From the NCBI GenBank assembly GCA_903813345.2, contig CAIIXF020000008.1:5095341-5159340 (forward strand): 64,000 nucleotides of DNA, in the 5' to 3' direction. The position numbers were made by a program, and so were the translations under genes. This document shows, piece after piece, positions 46,301 through 56,753 of this stretch; position 1 is the first letter of the stretch, and each line of letters opens with the position of its first letter. This stretch comes from Owenia fusiformis (lineage: Eukaryota > Annelida > Polychaeta > Sabellida > Oweniidae). The notes under the pieces are model-generated. The model ran no database searches and had not been told where the DNA came from. It saw only the letters and a list, made by a program, of their open reading frames with translations.

Positions 46301-46484
46301 AAAATGCTAGCTAATTATTTCGTGTATCTGTATTTGCAGGCTTAAGAAGGTACAAAACAAGAAGGGAAAGGATAGAGCGGCTAATGAGGCCAGGAAAGAG
46401 GCGCTGAGACTCCAGGGAGTTGACGTAGATGGGGGCAATCTGCTGGATGATCAATATGATGAAGATTTACTCTTCACAGACTAA
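40359..46484 (+). CDS. ATP6V1D: V-type proton ATPase subunit D (complete, 7 exons, 247 aa)
   Basis: Central rotor-stalk subunit of the V1 sector; with subunit F it transmits ATP-driven rotation to the membrane ring that pumps protons into endosomes, lysosomes and other acidic compartments. Exons: 40359-40396, 44164-44281, 44438-44585, 45005-45049, 45375-45545, 45818-45896, 46340-46484. All junctions are GT-AG and in phase. The total of 248 codons with stop matches the metazoan length. Signature stretches run throughout: [76 protein letters not shown], and an acidic end DEDLLFTD. The long helical termini that form the coiled-coil stalk are retained. The 3.8-kb first intron holds two small transposon-like elements. 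No defects seen. Confidence 0.98.
41819..42034. mobile_element. Small inverted-repeat element, CAGTGWTCTCC family, second copy
   Basis: CAGTGATCTCCCC at the left and GGGGGAGAACACTG at the right. Interior similarity to 2527-2731 is in inverse order, so the two lie in opposite directions. In ATP6V1D intron 1. Confidence 0.6.
42460..42660 (+). repeat. Dispersed repeat, partner of 8128-8400
   Basis: Carries GAGCCACCTGGTGGTGAAAC and the following TGGTAACTACCTCCTCGCAT block shared with the minus strand at about 8128-8185. Looser matches occur upstream (GCATAACTAT, GGGGAGATTCA). In ATP6V1D intron 1. Confidence 0.5.
43230..43290. repeat. 61-bp hairpin with TTAGACCTAGCC ends
   Basis: TTAGACCTAGCCGGGGCC at the left and GGCCCAGGCTAGGTCTAA at the right are near-perfect inverses around a 25-bp loop. 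It could be a minimal MITE or simple hairpin. In ATP6V1D intron 1. Confidence 0.65.
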
Positions 46485-47647
46485 TGATTCATGTGAACTA
46501 GTTCAATTAATATGGAGTATGTCAAACTAGTTGTGATATCAGATTTAATCAAACCAGAATTTATACCAAGTTGATGAACTGATTTCGGGAAATTTTATTT
46601 GACCTTGAATTAATTTTCAGTTTATTTATGCATGCTGCAAGCGCGATGTTTCCCCAAATGTTGAATATCTGACTTGATCCAAATATATTTGAATTGATAC
46701 AGGGGCCTAGCCTATTGCTGAAATTATTCTCATAACTTGGGATAAATTTGTTTGGATCAATCAATCAACCATGCTCTATTCAATGATACATGAATGTATT
46801 ATATGACTTGAACTGTGCAATACTAGAGAATAGTACATATATAGACTAACAAAGTAAACAAATATTAGAAATATATAAATAATGCACTATGTATGTATAT
46901 ATTATGACTGACTGACAGTGCATTAAAATACAAGTGACAAAAATAGAATGAATAGATTAGATGTACTCGTATTTGGATATGTACTCGTATTTGGGCACTC
47001 ATCACATCTTTTATTTGCAAACATGGATGTTTCAGGGCTTTTATTGTAAGAAAGTCAAAGGTCAGAATGGATCAGAATACAATTAAATGGTGGTAGAATG
47101 CACTATGTCCTATCGAGCCTAGACTGGAATTGAAATATATGGCCCATGCTATCTCAAATATCACACCTACATCAAGGAGATTCCTGGCGTATCTGCCCAT
47201 GCATAGAGAGGTCTAGAATGAATAATTTTGGTAGCTTCAAAGCTTATATGAACTGTAGAATAGGCTAGATGTTTTTTATTACACTTATTTAAAAGTTTTC
47301 TAAATGAATTTGCAAAACATTCCATCAGCCAAAGCGTGTGTACCAAATGACCATAATCCACGCACAAAGATATAACAAATTAAACACCTTTGAAGTTTAT
47401 ATTATTGCCTCCTAGAGATAAATTAAATCTTGAATAGCCCCTCCCCTTCGATAAACTCTCACAGAGTGGGATTGGTGGGGGGTGGGCAAGGTTGAATGCC
47501 TCGTACAATCATTAAACTGTATTGCATTCACTGCTTTGTAGACTATCCATCATGTCCATCAGCAATAAAATAAACTCTAGTTATCTGACGTTAAATGAGG
47601 TACTTGGGAGATAGCTTCAGTACAGAGAATGTGTCATAAGAATTTAC

Positions 47648-47863
47648 ATCAACTGTCAGAAACCCAAACTTAGGAACACCAGAGGGCATAGTCAAAAAGT
47701 GCAGATTAGATTTAATAGAACAGAAGTTAGAAGGATGTCTTTTACCCAGCGTGTTGCAAATAACTGGAACAAACTACCCGAATCTGCTATTAGTGCCAAA
47801 GATGTCAATAGCTTCAAAAACCAGATTGACAATATATTCAGAAATGAACAATACAACTTCTGA
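47648..47863 (+). pseudogene. 3'-terminal fragment of a CR1/L2-like non-LTR retrotransposon
   Basis: The plus-strand frame reads PKLRNTRGHSQKVQIRF ... SFTQRVANNWNKLPES ... KDVNSFKNQID and stops at 47861-47863. The RGHS...R...R..N.WN.LP...V.A..VN.FK pattern is the usual C-terminus of CR1/L2-clade reverse transcriptase ORFs. Everything upstream, including the catalytic domain, is missing. A short ATGTAAG-type tail (about 47963-47989) may be the element's 3' microsatellite end. Confidence 0.75.
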
Positions 47864-48542
47864 ACTATTTATTTGGCGCATCGCACAACAAGTAACAAAT
47901 ACAAACAATGACCGATAAAAAGATGGGGATTATACAGGATCCAACCTTCTTCCCCTAAGATAGATGTAAGATGATGTAAGATGTAAGTGTTGAATAACAA
48001 ATGATTATCAAATGCTCTATTATGAGCTCTTCCACCATAAAACTCCCTGGACTTTATTTGATCCAATTAACCAATGCTTATGATGTATTCTCTGTATGGG
48101 CAGCTAAAAAAAGTAGATTGAAATTTATTGTGTTGTGTCAATAGAACAAAACACTGGGGGGGTTAGAGCCTTCATTGTGCGAGGAAAGATTATGCCTCCA
48201 AAGCTGTCACAGTTGATTGATCACTTCATTGAATGCATTTACCAGTTTGCACAGAGCCATTTTGATGCTCATAGCATCTTTCTGTTTCACCTGAAACATG
48301 GGCTCAGGGCTGAGAAAAAATGAGATGTCATGGTTTATCTTGATGGCACACAGCTGCTTTATAATCACTTTTGTTAGTACCTCAGTGTAAATACTCGCAT
48401 CTGATTGGTCAATTAGCGGTCAACATTTTTGCCTGTACTTCACCTGTGCATCATGGGATATCATATTATTGACCGCTTATGTTACTGTACTACACTTGTG
48501 AATTATGGGGAATATGACGTCATAATGTTTACAGAAAAAAAC

Positions 48543-48653
48543 ATGGTAGACGGACATTTCGTAAACGTTGATGAAAGTGGTATTTTAACTTTGCTAGAAG
48601 ACAAGTATAGCAAAAATACAAAAAGAAACGAAAAATTAACATTGATTTACTAG
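48543..48653 (+). pseudogene. Possible N-terminal fragment of a Crypton-type tyrosine recombinase
   Basis: The frame reads MVDGHFVNVDESGILTLLED then KYSKNTKRN and soon stops. The acidic start followed by LLEDK-x-SKNTKR resembles the N-terminal lead-in of Crypton-derived recombinases and related QRICH1/KIAA1958-type proteins in invertebrates. Only about 36 residues remain and no catalytic part is nearby, so it is a relic or part of a non-autonomous element. A chance match is possible. Confidence 0.4.
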
Positions 48654-48799
48654 TGAGTACGCAGTTATGTGCCAAAAACAGAGCGTTTATACTGTCTTAA
48701 GATTTTCTTAAAAAAATATTGCTGGCGTGGTTCGGAGAAAAGATTGTGAAATGAAGCCATGATTGATGACTGTCGATTAGTTCCTTCTGACTAACAAAA

Positions 48800-48965
48800 C
48801 AATTGTAGACCTCTCCATTCAGTCAACCGTCAAAATCATATACCTCGACTGTATACCTTGAAACTACTGTTGACCTCGACCTTCGGTCTCTGTCAACAGT
48901 AGTTTCTCGGTTTACAGTCTCGGTATACACTTTTGCCGGTTGACCTCTGGAGAGGTCAACAATTG
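48800..48965. mobile_element. 166-bp foldback palindrome
   Basis: The left side starts CAATTGTAGACCTCTCC and the right side ends GGAGAGGTCAACAATTG. Pairing continues through GTTGAC, GTATA and AAACTACTGTTGAC blocks to a centre near 48883 (TCGACCTTCGGTC). It lies 150 bp after the Crypton-like fragment and could be part of the same element. Confidence 0.75.
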
Positions 48966-50114
48966 TATACTGTAATGATCTTTAGTTCATTGTATCCTTC
49001 TTCCTTCTATGGTTACAATTTTTATTCACTGAACTAGGAACCCAAGATGGAATACCAAGATTTGATACAAGAGTCGGTAGTTATGATGTAGATTGATGTT
49101 TTACAGAGAATTGTCAAGTTGTGAATACAATGAAGTCTTAGTTACAAAAAATGGTTTTCTCTGTTTTGATCCATAATGGAGAAACTATTGGTGTTGTTTT
49201 CTCGTGTTTTTGAAAGAATTTTGATGAAATCAATCATAACATTTTGGGCCGCTAAAACACTATATTTTGACATTTCGAGGCCAATTTTCTTCAAAATTTG
49301 GCCTGAAATTAAAAAATAAGGCCCAATAATGATCAAAAAGCCCACTTTTTGGGCTTAAAGGCCTTTTTTGGTCCAAACTTTTTTGGTTTTGAGCCCAATT
49401 TTTTTCCTAGCCCCCTCCCCTTTGGTATTCTTTAGAATCTGGTCTGATATATAAGTTCAACCCATTATGTCCATGTGACATCAGAATATGTCTTCTTTAA
49501 AATTAGAAGAAATAAATACAGAAAGTAGAATGTTGGAATGTCTTTAAAAATCATGCCAATATTGTATCCCTTTACAATCCTTGTAGTTCATTTTCTCTGA
49601 AAAAAAGAATCGAGATATACGCTCAATTGTTTTAAGAAATGTCTGAATTCATCAAAAATGAAAAGAGTGAACATCCACTTTTTAAATCATTTGCCAAATA
49701 AGCTAAATAGAATCGAAGGATTATCTTGAAATAATGTCAGAACTGTTTGACTTTTTAGAAAATGGCATGACATGGAAAGTGACAATTTTTGCGAAACTAG
49801 TTCACCTTGTCTATATCCCTTCTACTCTCTTTACTACCCCTTTCATTATTTATTCAATGATAGCTGAATAGTATCAACTTTCAATACACCAGTTATTTAT
49901 TCTTTACTTATTTTCTTAGGATACGAACTTTATGTCAACACCATCATTAATAATCCACGTATTTAGTGGAATAATTGGATAAATATGCTTGTTTTAATGT
50001 GACTATTTTTATTTGTTTAGATCAACAAATCCTTGCTATACAACCAGGATTTTGTAGTTTGAGATTGTTTTTGGAATAACTTTGATAAACGTACCATAGT
50101 AAAACACCCTCAAA

Positions 50115-52736
50115 ATGTCTGCCGCAAGAGCATTGGTATTTGGATGTATATTCCTTGGAGTATTAGGTGAGTTTGTATAAATATTTGTAGCATATTATGC
50201 AAGTTATTGTACAATATAATTTTTCTATCATTTAGAAAAATCACAGGTACTTCTTTTCAAACACTTTCAGTGGAAAGACACTGAAGTAATTTTACATTCA
50301 CCCATTTTTAAATCATTAAATTATATTGATGTGTGGAAAGAATCTCGATGGTTAGGCTACGTCAAATGGAAACAGAAATAGGACTTTCACAAAATATAAC
50401 ACATGTAATACATTTAGAAATCAACCATGAATACGTTCTCTAGAATGATTTGATTGTGTATAATACAGGTACACATTTTTTGAATTTACACTGTCATTGT
50501 AGGCTATTGTGTTTTATTTGTAATATGACGTTATTGCGTTTAACCAATTCTATGGTGTATAAAGAATATTGTTTAACCTGAGTAAACATTTATTTCACAA
50601 AGCAAAATTGTGTGTAAAACTATGGGTAGATTTGAAAAAACCCACTTCGCACCTCTTAAATAATATTCACAGTAATTAATGTGATATTTAATAAATATCA
50701 CATTAATTACTTTGGATACCAGTAGAAATACTTGCAACTAAATGACTTCGATGCTTTAATATGAAATATGGTCACTTCAATTGTCTTCTGTACAGACTCA
50801 GCAAAATCTAACAATGACAAAACTTGAAATATTGCAATCTTGCTTAAATAGATGGCGTATTGTACAATAAGGTATGACATTTGAATTTGCACGCACAATA
50901 TGAGCTGATACAATATCAAACCTTCTCAGGCTACTTAGTTTTCAGTGATTATTATGCTAAACATAAATTATTGATGTCAGACCAGAAGTTGTATATAAGT
51001 TGGCAGTGATTTTAAATAACAATTGTTTATCATTAACAACCAACTTGTGTGTGTCACTTTCCAGGTTCTTGTTTGTCTCTACAATGTTATGAGTGTTCTG
51101 GGACCAATGCTGTTGGGTGGACCAGCACTGTAAACTGCAATGATCAATTCAAGGCTGATGGAATTCCTACAAAGACATGTGCCTCAGGGGAAGTTTGCAA
51201 GGTCAGAAGCAATACAAAATATATACAGTAAAACTTCACGAATGTAAACACTGTTAGGATCGAGGGAAAGTGTTCTCATAATACCTGCTATTTTAAGATA
51301 ACATGGGAGTCAATGGGGTTCAAGGGAAAGTGTTCTCAAAATACCTGCTATTTTAAGATAACATGGGAGTCAATGGGATATCCTAAAAATGAGACAAAGT
51401 GTTCATATTTGGAGGTGTTCACTTTAGAAAAGTGCTCATAAATACAGGTTTTATTGTACATTTGCATATTTTTACATGGATATGTCAGTGAAAGCTTTTA
51501 ACGTAATTGGGTACAGAAATTCATCAATATACCATTAAATCATAAAGAAGTAAGGTATTAGATATTTTATGAGAAATACAAATAAGGATAATTTTTACGA
51601 GTATCTATTCAAAATCTTCGAGTATCTGTACAAAAGAAATTAATTTTTATTCTCGCTCCTGGATATTTGCATTTGACTCATTGCATTGCTTTTTCATTCA
51701 CAGAATAGAAAGTGGCAGTTTTTGTAACCAATGAATTGGGCAACAATAGAGAAATGCGTCATTTTAGCTAGTACTTGTAAAATATAATACTCCGAGGTAG
51801 GGCTGCCATCATTAGTCGGAACGTCGACTTGTCAGTCAAAATGCAAGTTCGACAACGAAGTCGACAAAAATTCCCGTCATGTCGACAGCAAACGATATCA
51901 ATACTTACTTGAAAATATCCAAATGGCCCCAATACATTTCAATACACATTTCAACGTGTTATGTGCGCGTATTCTGCGGAAATATTGTTCACATTCATTT
52001 CATTTTCAAAAAATAAATTCACCCGGAAGTTCCCTTCATGACTTCTCTTCTCTCTTGCGAGACGTTGTACGAGATTTCGCCCGAGCAGTCGAAATAAATC
52101 CCGGTCGAAACATTGCAGGTATTTGTCCCATTTTCGTCTATAATATTCTATTAACTTGGCATTTAGTAACAATATTAGGCAATTACTTCCCGATGATTTT
52201 TTCTCCCTGGAAAGTTCGATTGTCGACAATATTTTCGACAGCAGAGTTCGACTGTCGACACTGACATTTGAGTTCGATGGCAGCCCTACTCCGAGGTATC
52301 TTAATGCATTACAGCATTATTAATACCAGAGGGGGCTGTCAAAATCTCAGATATTTCTTATTTCTCACACTGTATTGGAGGCCTATTATGTTTTATCTCA
52401 GTAGGCCTTACCTTCTTCCAACGCTGTCTCTGTATAGCTACAAGTAATTAGCTAGAGACTCAAGTAAAGTAGACCCCTCTCCATCACTTTACCATTTGTT
52501 GAATTGTTAAACAATTTGTATTTCAGAAAGAATCCTCCAATACTCTGGGACTTGCATCTACTGCTACTCGCTCATGCTCCAGTAGTTGTTCTGATGCTAA
52601 CTTAGATATTTTGGGGGTGAAAACTGCCACCAAATGCTGCTCTACTGATCTCTGTAACAGCTCGTATGGATTAACGTACAATTTTATGGTTGTCATGGCA
52701 ATGGTGTCTGTAGCTATGGCAATGTGGAAGCTCTAA
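50115..52736 (+). CDS. Ly6/uPAR-domain GPI-anchored surface protein (complete, 3 exons, 132 aa)
   Basis: Small secreted three-finger protein tethered to the outer cell surface; the family includes CD59- and Lynx-like modulators, and the ligand here cannot be inferred. Exons: 50115-50166, 51065-51201, 52527-52736, GT-AG and in phase. Residues 1-22 are a signal peptide (ALVFGCIFLGVLGSCLS). The mature domain opens LQCYECSG, contains NC, TC and CK cysteines, and closes CCSTDLCNSS, the CC-x4-CN hallmark of the Ly6/uPAR fold. The C-terminus (FMVVMAMVSVAMAMWKL) is a hydrophobic GPI-signal tail with small residues (NSSYG) before it as possible attachment sites. One LU domain, normal length. The second exon uses a weaker donor (AAG|GTCAGA). 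Intron 2 contains two transposon-like elements. Confidence 0.9.
50671..50711. repeat. Perfect 41-bp hairpin
   Basis: AGTAATTAATGTGATATTTA is followed after one base by its exact reverse complement. It lies in intron 1 of the Ly6-type gene. AT-rich; no known site recognised. Confidence 0.85.
51224..51459. mobile_element. Inverted-repeat element, CAGTAAAACCTG family, with internal tandem duplication
   Basis: Begins TACAGTAAAACTT and ends ACAGGTTTTATTGTA in inverse. Two successive copies of a ~60-bp GGGAAAGTGTTCTCA...ATGGGAGTCAATGGG block lie inside. It starts 22 bp after the Ly6 exon 2 end, so the donor region abuts it. Confidence 0.65.
51798..52288. mobile_element. 491-bp hAT-type MITE with perfect 8-bp target duplication
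   Basis: TAGGGCTGCCATC at the left and its inverse GATGGCAGCCCTA at the right are flanked by identical CTCCGAGG (51790-51797 and 52289-52296). Eight-bp duplications and such ends fit the hAT superfamily. Subterminal TCGAC/GTCGA words repeat near both ends, resembling transposase binding sites. No transposase. It lies in Ly6 intron 2. Confidence 0.9.
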
Positions 52737-55721
52737 TTTAAAGTTCAACAATATACTGTTGATGATATGATCGATGATGTAATTGACCATGCATTTTGTG
52801 TAAAAATACCATAGAAATTTGAGTATTGTCGGCGCAATGATTATGTGCTGGCCTAAGTACTGGTTCGGGATGAAGGATTTAAAATACACTTAAAGAATGA
52901 TGTGATTATATGACACAGACTGTAATTTTTCAAGAGCTTTCTTATGACAATGTTCCAGTTTTTATTTTAAAATTAAACAACATTTAATGTACAAACTACA
53001 TTTTATGTTTTATGGAATTTGTTTGGACTAAAAACAAATGCAAAGTAATTTATAGTGTCTTCTTATGGTATTTCAGTTGTCTAGCAACCATTGTGAGTTT
53101 GATACAGCGACTCTGGCTGGTTTTGTATTGTTTTCCTCATGATGCTCGAAGGCTTATATAAACAATTGTTACCTTATCAATATATTGTATAAAACACGAA
53201 ATACACATTTTCATTTTATTTATAATCTTGTGAAATGACTAATAGAACAGAAAACAAATAGTAAAACGATATTTCAAGGCTTACGAAAGAAACCAATAAA
53301 GGTGCACCGAAGGCATGAGTTACATTTTCTCCGTAGTTGCAGTAAACAATGTTACAAAAGCATTTGTATTTGATTAAGGTAGACGGTACACCCTAATCAT
53401 GTTGATTCAAAAAACTGAATTTCAAAGAAATCTATGAAAGTTGTAATACTGCCATTCATAAATGTTTCAACTGGGTCAATGTCAAGTGTTTTGCGACTTC
53501 TAACCCAAAGGGTGATGTCCTTTGTTTTCACTTTTTGAAATAATTAATGCCAATAAAGGATGAAAGAACCATGGACTTTAAATTCATGAAATATAATGAT
53601 AAGTTTTATGAATGTTTTTTTAGAAATCTTAAAATCCACAAATCTAATTAATTTGTAAATTCCAGTTACTTTTAAAACTATGAATTACACCTTTTCTGAA
53701 ATACAGTATTGTCAAATGAATCAATTCTTTTTTTATTTGAAAACTCTGACCATAATTTATAAAATTCAGAAACTATATGAATTAATCATATATGTCTTTA
53801 TATGTTTATCTATGCCTTAATGGGCTTCAATTGTATGTTGTATAAATCTAATTCAAACAGGATAATCAATTGTATTGTTGACATTGTCAGCTACAATCAT
53901 CATTGCTACATCGTTAGAATGTTTGACCTGTCTAATGTGGAACAGTTATACACTGTTATAAATGAGAAAACTTTTAGTACTTTGTAATTTTGTACATAGA
54001 GCTATAGATTCACAATTTCTTGTTTAATGTTTACGGACCTTTGAACGATATCACCTAGTGATTAATTGTACTCTTCCAGGGTTAGAAACATCCCATATAC
54101 GAATGGGCCAAATGCGCATGTGCGGCTATGAGGTGTTCTTTGAGGGTGTGTACCTGTGGGGAATCGCATTTTAGGAATGTGATATATTTGTAGTTGTGTT
54201 CTCTTGCCATACCCTTCCTTTCAAAATAGTTATATACATGACCAATGTCAATAGTTAGAAAATTATTTCAGTAGTTGCTTGGAGTTTATTGATTTGACAC
54301 ACTTAGCCGTCACTAAACAGAGAAGATGTTTTACAATTGAACACAAACATGGGAATAAATTGAAAAATACTATAAGACTGTTTAAACAGTCTAAATAGAT
54401 TAGTTAACTGAACAACGGGGAAATGTTTGCTTTTTCAACAGTTCTCATTATTTATTATTTTGACTTCTGAATGTCCCATTGTTCTGCTGGGAGTACATAG
54501 TGACATGGATTATTTATTCAGCTAAAGATCACTCCAATCGATATTTTCAATATGTCAAACTATTACCCAGACCTATCAACTTATCGTCTTAGTCACCAAA
54601 AAGACGTTGTGACATAACGTAGAATCACGTTAGACAACACCAGAATTTAGGCAACGTCGGTTACCATGGTAACGAAGGGACTTGGTTACGTTTTCAGTCT
54701 CTAACAGTATTTGTCATCATGTGCTGAGTGCCGACATTTTGTCATGTAAATGCCTTAATCTGCTGGAAATATTACCAGATTTAAAAAAACGCTCGTAATT
54801 TCTTTGGTTTGGTTTGGCAGGTAAGGTTTATGGGTAATTGCTGAGGTTTGGATGTAATTGAATTGTGAACCATTGTCAACGATTGTTATTATCAACCATT
54901 GTGAAATCTACCTTAATAAACCCAATACTATTCAAACAAACTACAGATCTCTTAAGGTAACAATCTTTGGCTAAATATCAACGGGTAAAGGAGAAAAAAG
55001 ATTTATCGGAACCAGGGGTAATTTAAATGAGCCCATGGAAGAATTAAGCATATAAGGAATAATCTAAAATATCAACATCGTAGAAAACCAATTGTTAATA
55101 AGAAATTGGGAAAGTAATCCTAAAACTTCTTGAATAAATAATGTTAGTCGTATTGCCAGGTAACGGAGCTGCCCAAGACACGACATTGGTATTGGACACA
55201 TTCGGATTCAGGATTGAAGTGTGTCAGTAAATAAAGTTTTCAGTATATTTATTGTTGAACGACTTCTTGAACTGGTTCTTAAAGTTTATAACAACTAACA
55301 TTGTCTCTATCAAGGATCCCTTGCTGAGTCTCTTGGACAGGAATATTTTGGAATTCTATCCGGAATCGATTGCTGAGCAAATAAGGGAGAAGGTGCATGT
55401 GCATATCATAAATGGAAATAGACGGCAAGTGTTTCTAACAAGACATCGAGTGGACAATCGTTACAAGGTGAAACGGATGAATGTTTGAGCTTGGCAGACA
55501 TTTCATCATATCACTTTCATTATTTTCTATCGATAGTGTCAATTGTTATGTCAATTGTTATTGTTTGATGTTGGAATATAGAGTTTAATGATATAGTTCG
55601 ATTGATATTTGCTGTGAAGTTTACATACTGGACTACTTGTTAAGACATTTAATATCGCAGACCATCTCAAGATATCGATCTCAAGCAGCTACTTGATATA
55701 GCTCATCAAGCGATAGGGATT
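52737..55721. other. Intergenic region between the Ly6-type gene and the Tctex1 gene
   Basis: About 3 kb. The left part is presumably the Ly6 3' UTR (an AATAAA is at about 53296). A worn piece resembling the dispersed 150-bp family is near 54708-54765. The stretch 55252-55488 stays open in one plus frame but has no ATG and no recognised similarity. No other structure seen. Confidence 0.55.
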
Positions 55722-56375
55722 ATGACAGAGATACGCACAAATCTTCCGGTCGAGAGGGTGTCCAGTCCGCATTTGAGCAAAGACGTCCTGGATAGTCACA
55801 ATCGGGCGATCAACCCTACTGAAAAGGCGCCGCAACTTGTTAACACGCCATCGAAGAAGTCTTTATTAATAAAGTCTGAAACCACCAGTCAAGCATCTGG
55901 GAGGTCTGGGAGTTTGACCAGCATGCTGTTGATGAAGCGTAAACTGAAACGATGGCGACGCGGGAAGATGTCAAATGTAAGTGTTTCGGATGGCGAAACG
56001 TCCAAACAAGAGATCCGACATAAGGAGCCAACATATAAAATGGAACCCGATTGTAAATTTCGCTCAAAATGTATACAAGAAATTATGGAATGTTCACTAA
56101 AACAGAACTTGGAAAAGCTGGAGAAATATGACCACGGGCGATGTTCTCAACTCTCCCAATTTCTCTCCGAAGATATTAAACAAAAGGTGAAAGCATTAAA
56201 ATTGGACAGGTACAAAATCGTGTGTAATGTTATTATCGGCGAGAATCAAGGACAAAACATGGAATGTGCTAGTAGGGCAGTGTGGAACATTGATACAGAT
56301 AACAGTGCAACTGCGACATTCGCTAGTAAGGACATAGTCGCCATTGCAATATGTTACGGGATGTACTATGAATAA
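55722..56375 (+). CDS. Tctex1-domain protein, DYNLT4/TCTEX1D4-like (intronless, 217 aa)
   Basis: Member of the dynein light chain Tctex-type family, whose members act in dynein motors of cytoplasm and cilia. The N-terminal ~105 residues are polar, basic and probably disordered. From about residue 108 (YKMEPDCKFRSKCIQEIME) the Tctex1 fold begins and runs to the end: LDRYKIVCNVIIGENQGQNM, then a beta-rich segment ASRAVWNIDTDNSATATF and IVAIAICYGMYYE at the terminus. The R-Y-K-x-V-x-x-V-x-I-G and W-D/N-x-D-x-D-x-x-A signatures are typical. A single uninterrupted exon of this length, with a long N-terminal tail, matches vertebrate DYNLT4, also intronless and about 220 aa. The PP1-docking RVSF of mammalian DYNLT4 is not seen. 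The ATG at 55722 is the first in frame. A retrogene origin is possible but no poly(A) scar is visible. Confidence 0.82.
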   Translation: MTEIRTNLPVERVSSPHLSKDVLDSHNRAINPTEKAPQLVNTPSKKSLLIKSETTSQASGRSGSLTSMLLMKRKLKRWRRGKMSNVSVSDGETSKQEIRHKEPTYKMEPDCKFRSKCIQEIMECSLKQNLEKLEKYDHGRCSQLSQFLSEDIKQKVKALKLDRYKIVCNVIIGENQGQNMECASRAVWNIDTDNSATATFASKDIVAIAICYGMYYE

Positions 56376-56753
56376 TAAGGACTGATATGGTGGAATACCA
56401 GAAGTGTCTCCCTCACGATGTTCCAGATGTGATGGCAGGATATAACACCACATCAAAGTTTATACTCCTTTAAAGAATATACGCCTGGTACATGTAAATG
56501 CCAACCCGAACCAGGACTATCACCAATCACATGGTTACTTAAGCCAAATGATGGACGTAAAAAATGGCGACAGTAAAATTTGGGGGAAATAAGAAGTGCA
56601 TGAAATGATGTAATATTCTTGATATTTATCCGATTCTTGTTGCATATTTCAATCATCCGTGGCCTCATATGCATAACTCTAACCATGGGCCTCATTTGAT
56701 GAGTAATCAAAATGAAGACGACGATCTATTGTCGGAACGAATACGTAATATTA

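Larger units (their letters stand above)
46485..50114. other. Intergenic region between ATP6V1D and the Ly6-type gene
   Basis: About 3.6 kb without a host gene I can support. It includes the ATP6V1D 3' UTR, a decayed retrotransposon end (47648-47863), a possible Crypton-type recombinase fragment (48543-48653) and a foldback palindrome (48800-48965). A small duplication of a GTACTCGTATTTGG motif is at about 46963-46996. Confidence 0.6.

Noticed and set aside
51923-52264. 113-codon frame inside the hAT-type element
   Set aside because: The element is a MITE and the frame does not resemble a transposase; an overlapping frame on the other strand is of similar length.
55252-55488. Open plus-strand frame of 78 codons upstream of the Tctex1 gene
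   Set aside because: It has no ATG (would need TTG), no recognisable similarity, and frames of this size are expected by chance here. An exon with an acceptor at about 55241 cannot be excluded.
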